NCBI GenBank assembly: GCA_022354845.1
Contig: CP031970.1
Span: forward strand, 1,178,001-1,242,000
Length of the DNA stretch: 64,000 nucleotides
Reading direction: 5' to 3'
Origin: Streptococcus suis
Lineage (GTDB): Bacteria; Bacillota; Bacilli; Lactobacillales; Streptococcaceae
Position numbers and translations under genes: made by a program. The stretch's first letter is position 1. Each line of letters begins with the position of its first letter. This document shows, one piece after another, positions 1-7,746 of the stretch. The notes under the pieces are model-generated. The model made no database searches. It saw only the letters and a list, made by a program, of their open reading frames with translations, and was not told the DNA's origin.

Positions 1-1331
1 AAATTCAATTATTTTTGAATCAAGATTATTTTCTATTTCATCATTTAATATTTTGGAATATTTGCTAGACCAAGATTTTAATGCTTCAAATCTAAAATTA
101 TTCCTATCAATAAATTTATCTAAGGCTTTAATTGTTTGATTTTGAGATATTCCTTGACTATGAGTATACAACATAGTTGTTTCATAATTGGCATGCCCAA
201 CACGTTCCATAATTTCTTTTATAGCAACTTTCATCCCCTCACTTTGTAAATAGGTAATATGCATATGCCTAAAGGATTGAGGGGTTACATGCTTTGTCCA
301 TTTGAAACCGTATCTGTCTTCGCAGTTTTTAATAAGATCAGTTTCAACACGAGCCAGCACTTCTCTGAAAGAATACGAAGTTATTGGTGAACCGTATTCT
401 GTTCTAAAAACACTCTCAGAGAATATAAATGATTTGCAAGGATTTTCAATCGCATAGAGGTCAAACCCTTCACTCCGTTGTATAGCTCTTAATATAGCAT
501 CACAAGCCACTTAGGTAAAGCAACACCTCGATCAGCACTTATTGTTTTAGTTTCATCAAAGTAGAATTCTGAAACTTTCAAATCATAATATTGCAAAGCC
601 TTAGCAATATGTAGTATAACTCTCTCAGCATCAAAATCTTCCTTTGTAAAAGCAGCTTCCCCGAATCGCAGTCCTGAAAATAGTAAAACTATAACCAAGT
701 CATAGTAATTCGGGTTTCTTCTTTGACTTAGTGTTTCAAAGAAAGCTCTAATTTCATGAATTTCTAAAAACTTTTCTTCTCGTTTTTTCTTTGTTTCACG
801 CTTTTTCTCAAGGGACGTTTCTAGCTTTATTACAGACATTGGTGAGAACTAAATAACATTATAAAGAACACCATGGATAAAAATTTTGTTACAAGTGCTT
901 TTTATATGTATTATAGTAGATTGTGACGAATTATATTTCTCCATATAGGTAGTCAAACACTTTTTCAACATTAACGGTGTTAAACGTTAGAGTAAATAAT
1001 CAACACCAATAATTTCACCAAGACGTTCTATCACAAAAGCCTCTCTTTTTACTGTCTGAGGTTTTACTGATACTGACCAGGTTTCTAGCCAACTCATCTT
1101 TAACTCTCCGAATGTTCTTATCAACTGGGGATTAAATTGAGCTTCACTGCCATTAACTAATCTCTCAATTTTATCTTCGAGCTCGCGTTCTGCTTGTTTT
1201 CGAGCGCGACTCGTGTTTTTATGATAACTTACAACAGCTGTCTTCCCCTTGCCAGTTAGTGGATCCTTATATTTATCCACAACTTCGTATCGAGTAACTC
1301 CTTTTGAATTAGTTTTTGTTCTATAGAACAT
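1..1331 (-). pseudogene. Tyrosine site-specific integrase, degraded; may continue past the left edge
   Basis: Reading the minus strand from 1331, the product starts MFYRTKTNSKGVTRYEVVDKYK after a good RBS (AAGGAAACGAAAATG). It has the arm-type DNA-binding domain and core-binding segment found in Tn916- and phage-type integrases. It stops at an in-frame TAA (987-989). The same frame reopens, meets a TAG (849-851), then encodes the start of the catalytic domain (positions 839-489, with SGLRFGEA). A frameshift near 500-510 moves the rest into another frame. There the catalytic C-terminus is readable, with RHMHIT and GHANYETTMLYTHSQ, the latter holding the nucleophilic tyrosine. Two stops plus one frameshift make it non-functional. 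It marks the edge of a decayed integrated element. I chose the ATG at 1331 over the longer frame at 1364 because of the RBS. The family is certain; the parent element is unknown. Confidence 0.85.
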
Positions 1332-1623
1332 TTTCGTTTCCTTAAACTTGAAAAGAAAAATCAATCATAGAAATATAACCATTTTATATTATATCATGAT
1401 TCTCTTTATTTTACCGCCCTCTGCTTCCATCTTAAAATCTCCTCAAAGCCTTCCAGATTAATACTGCTTATTATCTCTCATTTCACCTAACCATCTATTC
1501 AGTGTATATTGATTCAGACCTTCCCATCTCCTCAATATAGCTTTTTTATCTGCTCACTCAGCTATACTATTCTCAACCGACACAAATTTAATTTTCATAA
1601 TAGTTTGACCTAGTCAAGCATTT
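1332..1623. other. Non-coding stretch between integrase relic and IS3 element
   Basis: About 290 bases of AT-rich sequence without a convincing open frame. On the minus strand around 1470-1560 one frame gives a short helix-turn-helix-like stretch (LRRWEGLNQYTLNRWLGEM) that ends in stops, possibly a relic of an excisionase or other small gene of the same element. No promoter or RNA was recognised. Confidence 0.35.
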
Positions 1624-1648
1624 TTGTAACACTAGTGTATAAAATTTC

Positions 1649-2443
1649 TTACGCTGCACGACATCGTGCAGCATAAGGTGTAAGTCCACCGTTTGCACGA
1701 TGTGGTCTTACGTGATTATATTTCCCATAAACGAATTCATAGAGCTTTTGGTCAAGAACGTCATTTGAATCAAACTTGTAGAGATAATAGAATTCGTGTT
1801 TGAGCGTATTGTAGAATCTTTCCATAACGGCATTGTCATATGGACAGCCTGCTTTGCTCATACTTTGTTGGACATAGTTTTTATCACAAAATTTATTGAA
1901 TTCTTTTGCGGTAAATTGACGCCCTTGATCAGAATGCAGGATAATTCCTTTTGCTGGTTTTCGACGTTCTAGTGCGATTTTCAAGGTTTCCTTTGCCAAT
2001 TCAGTATCGATATGACTGCTGTTTAATGATGCAACCACTTCACTACCGCAAAGGTCTATAATCGTGCAATTGTAACGCATTGTTCCATCTGGACGAGTTA
2101 AATATGTAAAATCAGTACACCATATTTTATTGGGTTCTTTTACATCAAATTCTCTATTCAGAAGGTTTGGAAAGATTTTATTGGCAGTTCCTTTTACATA
2201 GTTTGGTTTCTTTCGACGTGTGATGGAACGTAAGCCCAATTCATTCATAAAATGATGTATTGTCAGATCTGAACGAATGCTTCCGATACCCTTAAGATAA
2301 TCGTTCATCATTCGGTATCCAGGAACTCCATTTTCGCGGTGGTAGATTTCAACAATTTTACGTTGAATCTCTGCCTTTTCCTGACAATAAGCATGTTTTT
2401 TGTTTTTAAGATAATTATAGTAAGCATTTGGACAGATGTTCAT
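1649..2443 (-). CDS. IS3-family transposase OrfB (DDE catalytic part)
   Basis: Catalytic half of the IS3 transposase, 264 residues from its own ATG. The DDE residues are visible: D in WCTDFTYLTRPDG, D in HSDQGRQFTAKEF, and E in NAVMERFYNTLKHEF, the usual rve-type integrase core. The frame stays open upstream of the ATG through CEGNRLAQYQFIQKFQQ to the slippery run at 2538-2544. The active enzyme is therefore expected to be an OrfAB fusion made by -1 frameshifting rather than this shorter product. No internal stop or deletion is seen, so it is probably still active. Confidence 0.9.
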   Translation of the reverse strand: MNICPNAYYNYLKNKKHAYCQEKAEIQRKIVEIYHRENGVPGYRMMNDYLKGIGSIRSDLTIHHFMNELGLRSITRRKKPNYVKGTANKIFPNLLNREFDVKEPNKIWCTDFTYLTRPDGTMRYNCTIIDLCGSEVVASLNSSHIDTELAKETLKIALERRKPAKGIILHSDQGRQFTAKEFNKFCDKNYVQQSMSKAGCPYDNAVMERFYNTLKHEFYYLYKFDSNDVLDQKLYEFVYGKYNHVRPHRANGGLTPYAARCRAA

Positions 2444-2505
2444 TCTTCTAAGAAGCCATCTGACCCCAAATGTCTGTTGAAATTTCTGGATGAACTGGTA
2501 CTGAG

Positions 2506-2793
2506 CTAATCGATTTCCTTCGCAAAGAATGCTGCCGCTTTTTTTAAAAAATCATTTTCCTTTTTGAGTTCTTCAATTTCTTTGCGTAGCTTTTTTGCAA
2601 CTTCGTATGAATCAGATTCTTCCCGTTTTGTTGGGCTGTTATCGCATTCTTTGCGGTATTGCTGTAACCAGTATGTCAGCGTGCCTTGTCCAAGATTATA
2701 TTCTTCGGTCAGGCTTTTCTTGGTTCGTCCCTCTTCCAGATAGAGGCGAAGAACCTTTTGTTTGAGCTCAGGCTCGTAACGATTGTTTGTCAT
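2506..2793 (-). CDS. IS3-family transposase OrfA (HTH and leucine-zipper part)
   Basis: A 95-residue DNA-binding subunit of the IS3 transposase. An N-terminal helix-turn-helix (about residues 8-45, ending TYWLQQYRKE) recognises the element ends. A C-terminal heptad-rich helix (VAKKLRKEIEELKKENDFLKK) serves as the oligomerisation zipper. Ribosomes that do not slip at the A7G run terminate at KEID and make OrfA alone, which in this family usually represses transposition. The ATG follows a good SD (AAGGAGATGTTACAATG). The length is normal for the family. Confidence 0.9.
   Translation of the reverse strand: MTNNRYEPELKQKVLRLYLEEGRTKKSLTEEYNLGQGTLTYWLQQYRKECDNSPTKREESDSYEVAKKLRKEIEELKKENDFLKKAAAFFAKEID
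2538..2545 (-). promoter_or_regulatory. Programmed -1 frameshift site of the IS3 element
   Basis: On the minus strand the run AAAAAAAG occurs in the orfA frame as TTA AAA AAA GCG. Slipping back one base continues as AGC GGC AGC ATT CTT TGC GAA, which is open into orfB. This is the classic A6G-type slippery heptamer of IS3 elements. Confidence 0.8.
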
Positions 2794-2860
2794 TGTAACA
2801 TCTCCTTGGATTATGTATGTATTTTACCAAACTATACACAGGTGTTACAACTTAATTATA

Positions 2861-3517
2861 TCAGGTCAAATCAAGTAAGCCATCTCCGTTAAGAATAATT
2901 ATTCTTCTACCTGAACGTTTTATCAATCTATTATCCTCAAGAAATCTAAATTTTCTAGAAAGAGTTTCAGGGGTAGTTCCTATATATCGCGCGATATCAA
3001 TCATCTTCATAGGTAAACTGAACTGATAATCATTCGCTACTTTTGACAAATCCAAGAGGTAGCTCGACAAACGTTCCTCAACACGCTCCATAGATAAAAT
3101 CTGGGCCTGCTTCTCTACTTGAATCATCTTTTGCGCACTTAATTCAAATAATTTAAGAGCTATTTGTGGATTCCTAAGCATTACTTGATTAAAAGCTTGT
3201 TTGCTCAAGCTACAAATTTCAGTTGTTTCGAGAGCTTCACCAAAAAGTGTCTCGTTTTTTATACCAAACAACTGATTTTCACCCTCATAGCTACCCGGTT
3301 CAACGACCCGTAAAATCTGTTCATCACCATTTGTAGACAGTTGGAATACTTTCATACTTCCACGAGCTACAATATCTAGTTTTTCATCTCCTGGTTTGAA
3401 AACAACCTCATTTTTTTTAAATTGTTGGTGTCTCGCCAATTGATTGATTTCAATCTGCTCATCTTCTGACAGATAATTAAATAATGGTACAAGTGTTACG
3501 CAAAGATGTTGAACCAT
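2861..3517 (-). CDS. FLP/FNR-type Crp-family transcriptional regulator
   Basis: 218 residues: an N-terminal cyclic-nucleotide-binding-like beta-roll (about 10-120), a long dimer helix (about 121-150) and a C-terminal winged HTH. The recognition helix contains TPETLSRKF, that is ExxSR, the residues with which FNR reads TTGAT half-sites. The FNR [4Fe-4S] cysteine cluster is absent. Only two cysteines occur, C6 and C102, matching almost exactly the redox disulphide pair known for Lactobacillus casei FLP. It is the last gene of the HMA-RIC-regulator operon (27 bases after the RIC gene), whose promoter holds a perfect FNR box, so autoregulation is likely. Inference: a thiol-based redox switch controlling metal efflux. 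The ATG follows AAGAGG and is the start used for the cysteine numbering. Confidence 0.85.
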   Translation of the reverse strand: MVQHLCVTLVPLFNYLSEDEQIEINQLARHQQFKKNEVVFKPGDEKLDIVARGSMKVFQLSTNGDEQILRVVEPGSYEGENQLFGIKNETLFGEALETTEICSLSKQAFNQVMLRNPQIALKLFELSAQKMIQVEKQAQILSMERVEERLSSYLLDLSKVANDYQFSLPMKMIDIARYIGTTPETLSRKFRFLEDNRLIKRSGRRIIILNGDGLLDLT

Positions 3518-3544
3518 GGATAACCTCTTTCTAATTGACGAAAC

Positions 3545-3823
3545 CTACTCTTGAGATAATTCGACAAATTGTTTTAAGAGCTGATAGGTTTTAGTAAAAG
3601 TCTCACAAACATCATCTGGAATCGCAAAATCTTTTGTGACACCCCTTAGTTCCGAAAACTCATTTGATAGGTCCATATTATTACCCTGAATTTTATGCTG
3701 AATTGTTTCATAAAGTTTGCGAACTTCAAAAACTTCTGGATGATTTTTCCCATGAGCTTTTGTGATAGCATTAGTATATAAATCAAGCATCTCATCATTT
3801 GCTTCAAAAAATTGTTTTAACAT
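3545..3823 (-). CDS. Small RIC-like iron-sulfur repair protein (putative di-iron)
   Basis: A 92-residue helical protein. The segment ITKAHGKNHPEVFEVRKLYE resembles the HG..HPE signature of the C-terminal hemerythrin-like part of RIC/ScdA proteins, which repair Fe-S clusters after nitrosative or oxidative stress. Only a mini-version of the fold is present, and several expected metal ligands of full-length RIC cannot be placed with confidence. The gene lies between the HMA chaperone (15 bases) and the FLP regulator, in one operon behind an FNR box, which fits an oxygen, NO or metal stress role. The start at MLKQFFEAN follows a GGGGGAAG-type RBS. The family assignment is from memory of the motif, hence moderate confidence. 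Confidence 0.6.
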   Translation of the reverse strand: MLKQFFEANDEMLDLYTNAITKAHGKNHPEVFEVRKLYETIQHKIQGNNMDLSNEFSELRGVTKDFAIPDDVCETFTKTYQLLKQFVELSQE

Positions 3824-3838
3824 TACAACTTCCCCCTA

Positions 3839-4069
3839 TTATTTTTCTGATGCTTTTAGAACATCATAGCCAATTGCTCGTACTGCATTCGCAATTTCTT
3901 CAATATTTGTCAAACTTGTATCAAAATTTGCTTTTGCCTTGCTAGCGTTGAAGAGAACCTTAACACTGTTCTTATCAACACCTGCCACACTTTTAATGGC
4001 TCCCTCAATCTTTTGCATACATGTAGGACAAGCCAGTGTTTCAAGCTGTAGTATAGCTTTTTTCATCAT
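3839..4069 (-). CDS. Heavy-metal-associated (HMA) domain metallochaperone
   Basis: A 76-residue single ferredoxin-like HMA domain of CopZ type. The metal-binding loop reads LACPTCMQKIE with C14 and C17, and the C-terminal IGYDVLK strand is typical. It would bind a soft metal in the cytoplasm and pass it to the P1B ATPase encoded just upstream, which has no HMA domain of its own. It is the first gene of the operon with the RIC-like and FLP-like genes. Its promoter has a perfect FNR box at 4126-4139. The metal (Cu, Zn, Cd or Fe) cannot be told from this sequence. Confidence 0.85.
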   Translation of the reverse strand: MMKKAILQLETLACPTCMQKIEGAIKSVAGVDKNSVKVLFNASKAKANFDTSLTNIEEIANAVRAIGYDVLKASEK

Positions 4070-4097
4070 CTTTACTTCCTTTCCTTATTATATCTTT

Positions 4098-4139
4098 AGT
4101 ATAGTACAATATTTAGAATAAAAAATTGATTTATATCAA
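4098..4139 (-). promoter_or_regulatory. FNR/FLP-box promoter of the HMA-RIC-regulator operon
   Basis: TTGATTTATATCAA (4126-4139) is a perfect FNR-type palindrome, TTGAT-N4-ATCAA. On the minus strand a -10 box TATACT lies at 4103-4098, putting the start of transcription near 4091 and the box centre at about -41.5. That is the class II activator position. No -35 box is needed or seen. Confidence 0.8.
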
Positions 4140-4145
4140 GAATCT

Positions 4146-5996
4146 CTATTTTCTTTTATATTTTAAAAGCCTCATAGCATTCAAAATAACTAGGAGAATG
4201 CTACCTTCATGAACAAACATGCCAATAGCCATATTCATCCACGAACTTGAGAGAACGCTGATAAGAAGAACTACTACGACTAGCAATGAAATGAAGATAT
4301 TTTCAATCATATTACGTCGTGTAGCTTTAGCCAATCCGATCGCATGAGGGATTCTGTGAAAATCCGAATTCATCAAAACAACATTTGAAGTTTCAATAGC
4401 AACATCTGTACCGTTTCCCATGGCAATTCCAATATCTGCCAAGGCCAATGATGGGCTATCATTAATACCATCTCCGACAAATGCTACTATTTCTCCACTT
4501 GCCTGACGTTTTCTCACAAATTCTGCCTTGTCTTCTGGTAGTAGATGACCATAAGCCTCGGTTAAGCCTAACTGACTAGCAACTAAATCAACTGTGCCTT
4601 GATTATCTCCAGACAATAGAATGAGATTTTTTACTCCCATATTCTTAAGCGTCTCTAAATCCTCCTTGACTCCTTGTCTAATCTGGTCGCGAATCCCTAC
4701 AACAAGAGCTATTTGTCCATCAATAGCAGTTAGGACAATTGAATTCCCTTCTGCTTCCATCCCTGCTATGTCGCTCTTCATCTGGTTAGTGAAAGGAATA
4801 TTATATTGATTCATCAAATAAGAGTTCCCTACGAGAACTTGGTGATTTTGAATACGAGCAACAACTCCCCCACCTTGAACGACCTCTGTTGAGTCAATTA
4901 CCTCTACTACAGAACCTGAGTAATGGTTCACAATTGCTTTGGCGAGCGGATGATCTGATTCTGTCTCAACACTAGCCAGTAAGCTCTCAGCAAGACTCCT
5001 ATCACTGCTATAGTAGATTGTCTGTGCAACCTGAGGGTTACCATAAGTTAATGTTCCTGTTTTATCAAATAGCATTGTATCAACTTTACTAAAGTTTGTA
5101 ATGACATCACTACCCTTAAATAAAATACCATGTCGAGCGCCATTTCCAATCCCTGACACATTTGAAACTGGTACCCCAATAACCAATGCACCAGGACATC
5201 CAAGAACCAAAATAGTAACGGCTAACTCAATATTGCGACTAATAAGCCAAACGAGAATAGCAAGCACCAAAACTGCAGGTGTATAGTATTTTGAAAATTG
5301 ATCAATAAATCTTTCAGCTTTTGATTTGGAGTCTTGTGCTTCTTCGACTAATTCAATAATTTTCCCAAAAGTTGTGTCTTCCCCAATTTTATCAGTACGA
5401 AGTTGTATGGTCCCATTTTCGAGAATAGTACCAGCAAAAACTTTATCTCCTAGACCTTTAGAGACTGGAATAGGCTCACCTGTTATGCTAGATTCATTTG
5501 TGGTACCAGCGCCAAATATAACTTCACCATCAACTGGGATCTTACCACCTGTTTTTACTATAAGAATGTCACCTTCTTCAACTTCTTCAATCGACACCTC
5601 TTCAAAGTCACCATTGTGTGCTTTCCGAAATGCAGTCTCTGGCACCAACTCGACAAGATTCTTAATCGCAGAACGTGTCTTGGCTAATGTTCTTTGTTCT
5701 AAGTATGCACCAAACAAGAAGAGAAAAGCTACAATAGCTGATTCTTCAAACTCTTTAATAACAAATGCCCCTAAAATAGCAAGGGTCACCAAAAGATCGA
5801 TGCTAATGACCTTAACTCTAAGAGCTTGATAGGCTTGAACAAAAATTGGTAAACCGCCAACTAATGAAGCTACAAACAATAGATAAGCTGATCCCTGCTC
5901 ACTACTAAAAACCCATTTGGATGAAAAAGCAAGAATAATAAGAACACCAGTTATTGCTGTCAACCAATTTCGATAACCTGATAACCATTTTTGCAT
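4146..5996 (-). CDS. P1B-type heavy-metal-translocating ATPase with an unusual CPG motif
   Basis: 616 residues, a metal exporter of the inner membrane. It starts directly with transmembrane helices, with no N-terminal HMA domain. The actuator TGEP motif is at 172-175. The phosphorylated aspartate D311 is in DKTGTLTYG. The P1B-specific histidine-proline pair is in ESDHPLAKAI, and the hinge is GDGINDSPS. The membrane metal motif is C267-P268-G269 (LGCPGALVIG) rather than CPC or SPC, so metal choice is open. Its stop is only 6 bases from the FNR box of the next operon, and its own promoter has the same box. The chaperone next door probably feeds it. Family certain, substrate unknown. Confidence 0.9.
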   Translation of the reverse strand: MQKWLSGYRNWLTAITGVLIILAFSSKWVFSSEQGSAYLLFVASLVGGLPIFVQAYQALRVKVISIDLLVTLAILGAFVIKEFEESAIVAFLFLFGAYLEQRTLAKTRSAIKNLVELVPETAFRKAHNGDFEEVSIEEVEEGDILIVKTGGKIPVDGEVIFGAGTTNESSITGEPIPVSKGLGDKVFAGTILENGTIQLRTDKIGEDTTFGKIIELVEEAQDSKSKAERFIDQFSKYYTPAVLVLAILVWLISRNIELAVTILVLGCPGALVIGVPVSNVSGIGNGARHGILFKGSDVITNFSKVDTMLFDKTGTLTYGNPQVAQTIYYSSDRSLAESLLASVETESDHPLAKAIVNHYSGSVVEVIDSTEVVQGGGVVARIQNHQVLVGNSYLMNQYNIPFTNQMKSDIAGMEAEGNSIVLTAIDGQIALVVGIRDQIRQGVKEDLETLKNMGVKNLILLSGDNQGTVDLVASQLGLTEAYGHLLPEDKAEFVRKRQASGEIVAFVGDGINDSPSLALADIGIAMGNGTDVAIETSNVVLMNSDFHRIPHAIGLAKATRRNMIENIFISLLVVVVLLISVLSSSWMNMAIGMFVHEGSILLVILNAMRLLKYKRK

Positions 5997-6021
5997 GATT
6001 AATACCTCCCTTATTGTCTCT

Positions 6022-6063
6022 AGTATAAATGAGTATAAAAATATAAGAATTGATTTATATCAA
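6022..6063 (-). promoter_or_regulatory. FNR/FLP-box promoter of the P1B ATPase gene
   Basis: TTGATTTATATCAA (6050-6063), the same 14 bases as at 4126-4139, with a -10 box TATACT at 6027-6022 on the minus strand. The distance from box centre to -10 box is 34.5 bases in both promoters, placing each box at about -41.5. Confidence 0.8.
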
Positions 6064-6202
6064 GTTTTAAAAATACTAGAATGTCTAGATTGTTTCAAAT
6101 ACATCTAACTATGTTCAATTGATTTAATGATATTAATCATAGACTTATATCTTAATAATTCTATTCGGTTACGATAGTGTCAGTTCTAAAAATTTTGACT
6201 AT

Positions 6203-6226
6203 AAAAAAACCTACCATTTCTGGTAG
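6203..6226 (-). terminator. Rho-independent terminator of the UDG-family gene
   Basis: On the minus strand the hairpin CTACCA-GAAA-TGGTAG is followed by G and seven T. It lies about 40 bases after the stop at 6264. Confidence 0.8.
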
Positions 6227-6263
6227 ATTGTTTAAAAACGATCTTCTGTACATTTCCGAATCT

Positions 6264-6842
6264 TTATTTAAGAATTGCTTTAACACGTTCCTGCAAAGCA
6301 GGAATAACCTGATCTAGAAACCAAGGATTTTTAGACTGCCAAATATTATTACGTGGCGAAGGGTGCACAAGGGGGAAAAATTCAGGTAGATATCTATCGA
6401 AATTCTTTACAGTATTGGTTAATTTTTCCGTCGATCTCTGTTTTAAGTAATATCGTTGAGCATAGGCACCAATCAAAAGTATTAATTGTTTATTTGGCAT
6501 GAGATCTAATGTTTTCTTATGCCATTTTTCTGCAAATCCTTTTCTTGGAGGTAAGTCCCCCGTTTTACCTTTTCCAGGAAAATAATAATCCATTGGGACC
6601 ACTGCAAAATATCCAGAATCATAAAAACATTCTCTATCAATACCTAACCATTCACGAAGCTTATTGCCGCTTAAATCATTGAAAAATATACCTAACTCTT
6701 GAGCACGAATACCCGGTGCTTGTGCTATGATTATAATTTGAGCAGTCTCTGGAGCAGAAAAAAGTGGTTTTATCCCTTTTTCTGTATATGAAATATTATC
6801 TTCATCGTACATGATTTCTTTTAAAAGTTTTGAATAGCTCAT
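6264..6842 (-). CDS. Uracil-DNA glycosylase-family protein
   Basis: 192 residues with the fold motifs of the UDG superfamily. IIIAQAPGIRAQELG corresponds to the water-activating and uracil-binding GQAPG-like loop. LVHPSPRNN corresponds to the HPSP-type minor-groove loop near the C-terminus. Such proteins excise uracil or related lesions, though several members of this branch lack a tested activity. It is a single gene with its own terminator at 6203-6226, divergent from the ABC exporter operon. The ATG has a modest RBS (AAAGGACG) upstream. Confident on the superfamily, less so on substrate. Confidence 0.8.
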   Translation of the reverse strand: MSYSKLLKEIMYDEDNISYTEKGIKPLFSAPETAQIIIIAQAPGIRAQELGIFFNDLSGNKLREWLGIDRECFYDSGYFAVVPMDYYFPGKGKTGDLPPRKGFAEKWHKKTLDLMPNKQLILLIGAYAQRYYLKQRSTEKLTNTVKNFDRYLPEFFPLVHPSPRNNIWQSKNPWFLDQVIPALQERVKAILK

Positions 6843-6951
6843 TCAAATCGTCCTTTCTCTTTATTACTATATTGTAGCATCTTTGTATGAGGGAAAACTT
6901 GATGCTTCTCAATTTTGTTAGCAAATTTCAATTTAAATTTTAAAAAATAAT

Positions 6952-7004
6952 TTGACAAGTAAGTGATTATCCACTATAATAAAAAAAGTGAGTGATTACT
7001 CACT
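6952..7004 (+). promoter_or_regulatory. Promoter of the ABC-tetR operon with two TetR-type operators
   Basis: TTGACA (6952-6957), a 17-base spacer and TATAAT (6975-6980). A perfect palindrome AGTGAGT-GATT-ACTCACT lies at 6987-7004 over the expected transcription start. A second, imperfect copy AGTAAGT-GATT-ATCCACT fills the spacer at 6958-6975. The two are 29 bases apart. Binding at either would block RNA polymerase. Confidence 0.75.
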
Positions 7005-7023
7005 TACTTAGAAAGAGGCTCTT

Positions 7024-7746
7024 ATGGAAAAATTATTAGATTTACAAGCAATCTCTAAAAACTTTGGGCAGCAGCTTGTTCTTGACAAGATCAATTTTGA
7101 CTTGATAGCTGGTCAAATTATCGGTTTAATCGGCCCATCCGGTGCTGGAAAATCAACCATGATTAAAACCATGCTTGGGATGGAAAAGGCGGATCAGGGA
7201 GAGGCGCTTGTGCTAGGGCATCATATGCCCAACCGCTATGTCTTGGGAGAAATTGGTTATATGGCACAATCGGATGCCCTCTATGAGTCACTGACGGGTT
7301 TCGAGAATCTGCAATTTTTTGCCCGGATGAAGGGACTGTCTCGCGCTGAGATTCCTGAAGCCATTAAACATGTCTCACAAGTTGTCGAACTAACGGAGCA
7401 CCTCAATAAGTCCGTTTCAGGCTACTCTGGCGGTATGAAACGTCGATTGTCTTTAGCCATTGCACTTTTAGGGAATCCTAGACTCCTCATTCTTGATGAG
7501 CCAACTGTTGGTATTGACCCTGCTCTGCGCCGTCAGGTTTGGAAAGAACTACATCAATTGAAGTCTGAAGGGGTTGGCATATTGATTACCACCCATGTCA
7601 TGGATGAGGCGGAACTGACAGATAAGGTTGGACTGTTGCTTGATGGCAAATTGATCGCCTTTAACAGCCCCATTGCCCTTAAGTCATCATATGGTGTCAA
7701 TACAGTTGAGGAAGTTTTCTTGAAAGCAGAGGGAGAAATAGAATGA
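7024..7746 (+). CDS. ABC-2 exporter, ATP-binding protein
   Basis: 240-residue nucleotide-binding domain. Walker A is GPSGAGKST (about 36-44), the signature motif is SGGMKRR, Walker B is LLILDEPTVGID, and the switch histidine is in ITTHVMDEAE. The closest general class is the DrrA/CcmA-like drug and antibiotic exporters. It overlaps the permease gene by four bases (ATGA), so the two are translationally coupled. It powers the ABC-2 permease encoded next. It lies first in a three-gene operon controlled by the TetR protein at its end. The substrate is unknown. Confidence 0.92.
   Translation: MEKLLDLQAISKNFGQQLVLDKINFDLIAGQIIGLIGPSGAGKSTMIKTMLGMEKADQGEALVLGHHMPNRYVLGEIGYMAQSDALYESLTGFENLQFFARMKGLSRAEIPEAIKHVSQVVELTEHLNKSVSGYSGGMKRRLSLAIALLGNPRLLILDEPTVGIDPALRRQVWKELHQLKSEGVGILITTHVMDEAELTDKVGLLLDGKLIAFNSPIALKSSYGVNTVEEVFLKAEGEIE

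Larger units (their letters stand above)
1624..2850 (-). mobile_element. IS3-family insertion sequence, apparently intact
   Basis: The element is about 1.2 kb with inverted ends. The left end reads TTGTAACACTAGTGTATAAA and the complement of the right end reads TTGTAACACCTGTGTATAG. They enclose orfA and orfB in the usual IS3 arrangement with a -1 slippery site at 2538-2544. I do not see a clear short target duplication (TTT on the left, CTT on the right), so the boundaries may be off by one base. The right end lies only about 11 bases from the stop codon of the FLP regulator. The element has therefore replaced whatever followed that operon. Confidence 0.85.

Noticed and set aside
1440..1620. 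Excisionase gene between the integrase relic and the IS3 element
   Set aside because: Only a short HTH-like run is open, there are stops on both sides, and no start codon with an RBS is present.
2686..2892. 68-codon plus-strand frame across the IS3 right end
   Set aside because: It is antisense to orfA and spans the inverted end and flanking DNA. There is no RBS and no family resemblance.
5326..5829. 167-codon plus-strand frame inside the P1B ATPase gene
   Set aside because: It is antisense to a gene with all catalytic motifs; its composition is a shadow of the real codons.
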